From the NCBI RefSeq assembly GCF_002105155.1, contig NW_019029028.1:62001-126000 (forward strand): a stretch of 64,000 bases of DNA, read 5' to 3'. Source of the stretch: Lobosporangium transversale (Eukaryota > Mortierellomycota > Mortierellomycetes > Mortierellales > Mortierellaceae). Shown here piece after piece: positions 58,954 to 64,000 of this stretch. Below the pieces are notes generated by a model. It was not told where the DNA came from, did no database searches, and saw only the letters and a program-made list of their open reading frames with translations. Every line of letters starts with the position of its first letter. Within the stretch, counting starts at the first letter, position 1. Position numbers and translations under genes: made by a program.

Positions 58954-59340
58954 TCTAGAGTTGTGTCAAGATTAGCCGCGGGAATGGGTGATAGTGGAGC
59001 AAGAAAGGGAAGGCAGAGTGGAATTGCAGACAAATAGATACAGGATGTAAAAAAAACTAGGGAGAACTAGGGAGACAGAGACAGAGACAGAGACAAAGAA
59101 AAGAAGCGGAGATGAAGATAGTAAGGTAATAAAAAAAAAAAAAGAAAAAAAGATGGAGGGAGAGAAAGAGAAGAGAGGAAGAAGAAGGACGAAGGGTTGA
59201 AAGAGTAATAGCAATAAAGGTTTGGGGTAATAGAAAAAAAAGAAAGAAAAGAAAGAAAAAAACCCCCCGGCTAGCCATTAGAAAAAAGCAAAGGATAGAA
59301 GGGATCTCAAATGTCCAGACAGAGGTAGTTCACCATCCTT

Positions 59341-59396
59341 GGTCATGTCATTTCAGGTCAGGCTAGGTCAGTTCAAGTCAGGTTTGGTCATGTCAG
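59341..59396. repeat. Ten-base-phased GTCA array
   Basis: Starting at 59341, five successive ten-base blocks each end in gtca (at 59347, 59357, 59367, 59377 and 59387), and further gtca copies occur at 59342 and 59392. The six bases before gtca vary, so it is not a simple exact tandem repeat. Confidence 0.75.
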
Positions 59397-62300
59397 TTTA
59401 TTATTCTTCCTTGCTTGATCTTACGCATATCGCTCGACATTTAGGCAGTTAAAAAGGACAGGAGACATGGGAAGATCAATCCAAATTTTTTTGCCCCTCT
59501 CGCTTGTCCATCTCCACTCAACAGTTATTATGGCTGAGTCAGCCTTCAGCGTTATTGCAGACAGTGTCGGCATTATACGTGCTCAATAGAGTGCACACAG
59601 GATCAACGATCTAGACAAACTCTTCATTAACAACAAACTCAAAAAGTAAACTCCCCTATCGTTTCTAGAGTTCGCGCGCTTTTTTTAAAAAAAGGGGACA
59701 TTTAAGTCGAATTTGTTTGTGAAGCAAACATCTAAAAATGTGGTTAAACAATGGTTTGCTTACCCTTCTTTTTTTTTTATCAAAGAGAAAAAGAACACAA
59801 TGGCAGATCGATATAGAGGAGGAAGAAACTAAGCACTATGGATGCGCATGTACTTGTTTTAGTATAATGGTTAAATATTCTTTTTGATTATTATTGCATG
59901 TGGATATACATATTTGTATAAATATATTGAAAGACACCCGGTACAAATGCAAGCCTGCTGTTGAACAAAAAGTACCTCAAGGGAAGAAGGTGACAAAAAA
60001 TCACTCCGAGATGGCGACCACTACTATTGTGTCCAAATGCATGCATAATCTACATTATTCCAATGAAGACTTCCCTTCAATAAAATAGATATAATAGTAT
60101 ATATTTATGTACATTCATAGTAGCCTGGGTATCTTGTTTTTCTTTTACGCATGTGGTCAGTGAGCCCTCTGGAATGGAACAGACAAATAACTGAATGGGA
60201 AAAGAGTGAAAAAGCGCGCGCGCGCGAAAAAATAAAAATAAAAATAAAATACAGCACCTGGAATAGGACACCTGTATGCTACTTGGTTTGTACAAATTTG
60301 CTAATCGCAGGTTTAGTGTTGTATCCTCCCCCCAAGTCTATGCAAAAGCGCGTCCATTTTATTCCCAGCATTACAGCTTTGTGTTCACTTTGAGTCGTGT
60401 GAATCCTCCTTGTTGCAAGATAAGGCTTTCAGCACTCGCACACTGGTATTGCTACTAGTCTACTGTTGTTGTTGGTGTCATGACGATATTGTTGTTTCTT
60501 ATTTTTCACTATGGACTTGTCATCCTGATCACAAAAAAAAAAGGCTCACAACCGTCAGTCGTTCTGATAGAAGAATTACAAAGACATTAATACATGCAAT
60601 GAATCGACCATTTTACAGTTTATTAAAGAAAGTATACGTGTTGGCGGATCGGTAAAGTATCCGAGGGTATTCCACATGCTCTCCGCCATTTTCTTTTCCT
60701 TCCTCCCACCTTTTCTTATCTCTTGATCCTCAACATCATGGGTCATGGCCACGGTGGATCTTTTTTTCTTTTCTTTTTTTCCCGCCATGACTGATTATAG
60801 TTGACAAAAGAATCGCTAGAATACTCATTATCATCATACATCATCATAATAATCAACAACCCTCAATGATAAAGGTAATATATAATTAAAGTAACAATAA
60901 TAACAAAAACTGAAAAGTACCCGCCACTAATGAGGTAAGAGAAATTGAATAAAGGAATAACCAGGTCAATAGACTGGCATCGAACGCGGTAAAAAGAATA
61001 AAAAAGAACCATACAAATTCAAACTAGGCAAAGTACTCGGGTTCTTTCCCTTGGTTGTTAGATTTGACATGTATGATTTGATTGGACATCCAGCAGGTCA
61101 GTGTTCCCGCCCCTCGTCCTCTTTTTTAGTGTGTATGTCGTCCACCCGCGGTAGCAATCTTTTTACCACAGGCGCGTGCTTTTATTTTATTTTTGACACG
61201 TACAGCCTTTGGTGGATCTGTGAATAATGGAGGGAATAAAGGAAAAGTGAAGAATGGGAAGGATATCAGAAGTAACGCGCGCTTAACAAAAAAAAAAGTA
61301 CTTGAAAGTTTAATTGATCCCGCCATTCCCTCTCTCCCCTTCCGGTCCCATCTCGATCTTTTCATGTGCGTACATGCAATCAAAGCATACAAGTTCCGCA
61401 CTGCTACTTTCCCTCGCTTTTTTTTTTTTTTACCGAAGGGATACGGCCCGGTAATGTTTAAAAATAAGGGTTTTTTTAGCTTCTCGCGCCAAAAGTCTTC
61501 CCAGCATAGTGGAATGGCTTATTTGAAGAAAGATACATATACTTTTGTCAGTGTTAATATAGCGGTTTTTGTTGTTGTTATTGTTATTATCCTTGATGAT
61601 GCTAACATTTCATAGTTTGGTCACTTCATTTAGGAAAGATCCACCTTGTAGATCATCAATTTCAATTCACAAAGAGAATGGGGTAAAGAGACAAAGAAGC
61701 AAAGAAAGAAAGGGTATGGCAGTAACTGGAAGCATGGTATTTTACTTCTTTTCCTTCATTTCCCCTTTGAATATAAAAAGCATTGGGTGTTATTATATGC
61801 TTTCTTAAGTGATATGGCTTCTAATGCATCGCAGAAAACATCTGTTTTGCCGCCATTCTTGTAGAGGTAAAGAACAGTGATTGAGCAACTGTAAATCATT
61901 TTTAAGATAGTCTTCTACCTTAGAATGCTTGCCACATCTTTATTCTGTCTTTTCCTTTTTCGTGTTTTGTGTCTCTTTTGGAATGTCGTACAGACACATG
62001 CTGGGAGCACAGACATCTAATCTGATCCGACTTTTCGAACATATTAAACATCAATACCATTCATAAAGTCTGTTTAACAGGACAGGTAGATCTAAAAAAA
62101 AGCCTATCATCAACCACTCGATACTTTAGACTTTTACTTTTTTATTATTATTTACTGATAGCATGCTGTATATATAGTACAGAAGGTAAGACATCTGAGA
62201 TGGAGTACATGTGAGAAAGCAACGATGAGAAAGAGAAAGAGAATAGGCGATATAACAGCCGAACAACATCAAAGTAACAACAATAACAATAATAATAGTA

Positions 62301-62447
62301 AAGATAATAATTATGTTAAAAAAAAAAAGTGCGGAGGATAAAAAAGAATGATCATAAGAATGAATAGGAAGCTTTTGCGGCCAGGATCGATGACTCATCT
62401 GTTGATTGTCACCTGTCCATCTGACCTAGTGTCACCTGTTTTCTCTT

Positions 62448-62714
62448 TCATCCACGCTGTACATATCCAGCTGTCCGACTCCCTGTTGCAGGTTGTTTCT
62501 TGTCCAATGAGATGTCTTTCCATGTCACTGTCTTGGCATATCCGTCATTAAATTGAATCTTGCAATTAAGCTTGTCGTAGAATATGCTCTCAACTACACC
62601 CGAATAATACACATTGTCATTCCAACGTGCCCAGATCGATAGTCCTGGTTTCAGTTTTTTCTGCATCATATCTTTCCATGCCTTATACTCTGCCTCCCTT
62701 TCTTTTTCTTGTCG

Positions 62715-62752
<38 letters not shown>

Positions 62753-63059
62753 AAAGAGACAAGCAAAAACATAGTAAGCATATATACAATTATATGTTTT
62801 GGATAAAGTCAAAACATTGTTACAGCTTAATAACTTACAGGGTCATGGGTAGGACAATAGACTTGATACTCAATGCTTTCGCCATCTTCTTGAAGTACTT
62901 CGTCGACATACATATCCGATTTTTCAGCACAACTTGCATGCATTGATCGAATACATTTTCCTTTACAGCACTGTACACATGCGCCCATCTTCTTTTCACA
63001 GACAAAGCATCGCTAAAACATGAGATAATAAAGTGTTTCAGTTGTAGCCTCTAAACAGA

Positions 63060-63091
<32 letters not shown>

Positions 63092-64000
63092 CCAAGCTAC
63101 ACAATTATATATCAAATCACTTACCAATCTACGTCTTGCTGCAGGAACACCCTCTACATGAACTACCACTTCATCTTCCTCTTCTCCTGTCATGTAGGTT
63201 TCGGGGATATATTGGGCACATATCATATGACAATGCTTGCCATTATTAGTCGGAAGCATCTCACCATCGAAATCCTGTATCGGACACAAGTAACACTACA
63301 TGTTCAAGCAATAAGCATTAGAAGTTTAAGTTAATGATTATGCCTTATTCGTAAAAAAATAAAAAAATTAAAAATAAAAAAAAGCTTCCACTTACATCGA
63401 ATTTCTTTGCTGGATCAGTCTTTGCTCTTTTGCTTATGGGTTTTGATGATGATTCTGTTTTGCTTCGAGTAGATCGAGATATTGTTGTAACATTTTCTGA
63501 TGGTCTTAATTCATCTGCTTCCTGTTCCCTGCTTGCTGAGCTTCGTTTCCTCCTCCTTGAGGTATTGTTTAAAAGTTCATCAGGTGCATTTTCGTCCTTC
63601 ATCTCTACATCGGTAGCCTTTTTGGTTGGCTTGCTCTTGAAACGGGATTGGGACGCAGATTCAGACTTGTTGTGGATTGATGATTCAAAAATTGCTTCGA
63701 CGTCAATCTGAACACTATCGCTGATGCACTTGCATGACTCCGCCTTACGTCCAATGGGAATCCAATCATCAAGCGCAAAATTGATGGACTCCGCGCAATT
63801 AAATCCAAGGTTGTATCCAGAGTGATATGCGAAAGGGAATGTCAACACAAATTCACCTTCATGTTGGACCAGTCTGTTCACGGGTACACCATCCGCTGCC
63901 AATTTTGTGGGTGAGAGAAGGTAAGTCTTGTGACGTAAAAACTGTGGACAGTTCTTGTAGTCAGATGAAAAGATTCCCTGGGCGATACATTCGAATCTAG
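62448..64000 (-). CDS. KDM4/JMJD2-like histone demethylase: JmjC, extended PHD and Tudor (5' partial)
   Basis: This is the C-terminal part of a JmjC histone-lysine demethylase. Minus-strand exons are 64000-63396, 63295-63125, 63012-62839 and 62714-62448, giving 404 visible codons plus stop. The N-terminal half lies beyond the right edge. The visible JmjC part reads NCPQFLRHKTYLLSPT, then FPFAYHSGYNLGFNCAESIN and CKCISD. It keeps the third iron-binding His (AYHSG) and the Cys-His-Cys-Cys zinc site known from KDM4 proteins (NC-x5-H and CKC). A basic Ser-rich linker with RSKTESSSKPISKRAKTDP follows. An extended PHD unit comes next (CYLCPIQDFDGEMLPTNNGK, then CHMICAQYIPETY; CFVCEKKMGACVQC, then CIRSMHASCAEKSDM). 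A single Tudor-like domain ends the protein (SIWARWNDNVYYSGVVESIF). The HxE iron ligands cannot be checked here. Confidence 0.92.

Larger units (their letters stand above)
57630..62447. other. 4.8-kb interval without a supported gene
   Basis: It separates the velvet gene's far upstream region from the 3' end of the demethylase gene. It holds a T22-A13 run near 57744-57777, two microsatellites (58858-58953 GAAT; 59076-59096 agagac), the 10-bp GTCA array at 59341-59396, an alternating GC run at 60214-60226 and many short AT repeats. Reading frames present are AT-biased and carry no recognisable domain. Confidence 0.55.

Noticed and set aside
61193-61615. 140-codon plus-strand frame
   Set aside because: It starts at a non-ATG codon, crosses a T run and an A run and has no recognisable domain.

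Overview
The window is nuclear DNA of an intron-rich fungus, most likely an early-diverging lineage of the Mortierella/Mucoromycota type (inference). Genes are split by short GT-AG introns of mostly 70-120 bp and use the standard genetic code. Spacers and introns carry many long A or T runs. The gene set is fungal (SED5, CCH1, SPA2, a velvet regulator) and also includes proteins with animal-like domain layouts (PARG, and a JmjC-ePHD-Tudor demethylase). I rebuilt the exon models by hand. In every complete gene the exon lengths sum to a multiple of three and the splice phases agree.

Layout, left to right. NOT4 (+, 5' end outside). SED5 (+). A decayed coding stretch near 8 kb. A full-length ABCC transporter (+, 9.0-14.4 kb). 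A small orphan gene (+, 15.4 kb). A decayed coiled-coil gene (-, 16.2-17.4 kb). A fragment resembling an IS110-type transposase (18.3 kb). An ADCK1/Mcp2-type mitochondrial kinase-like gene (+, 18.8-21.7 kb). An unrecognised split reading frame (22 kb). NAA15 (+) converging on MED31 (-). PARG (+), which shares a 158 bp divergent promoter with MED31 and converges on CCH1. CCH1 (-, 30.4-38.7 kb), 13 exons, 2277 codons. A tyrosine phosphatase (+, 39.8-41.3 kb), divergent from CCH1. A 5.3 kb spacer, then a serine-rich C2H2 zinc-finger factor (+, 46.6-48.7 kb). SPA2 (-), a velvet-domain gene (-), a decayed coding stretch, a spacer of almost 5 kb, and a KDM4-like histone demethylase (-) running off the right edge.

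The genes are mostly housekeeping and regulatory and do not form an obvious metabolic cluster. Themes present are transcription and chromatin (NOT4, MED31, zinc-finger factor, velvet, KDM4-like), membrane traffic and polarity (SED5, SPA2), ion and solute transport (CCH1, ABCC), protein N-acetylation (NAA15) and ADP-ribose turnover (PARG).

I did not find a clear new multi-gene system. The observations most worth checking are the IS110-like fragment in a eukaryotic chromosome, a perfect PCNA-binding motif in an insertion in PARG, the His-to-Asn change in the phosphatase signature, the Q-E-E-E pore of CCH1, splice acceptors that directly follow poly-A runs, and several decayed or unrecognised coding stretches.
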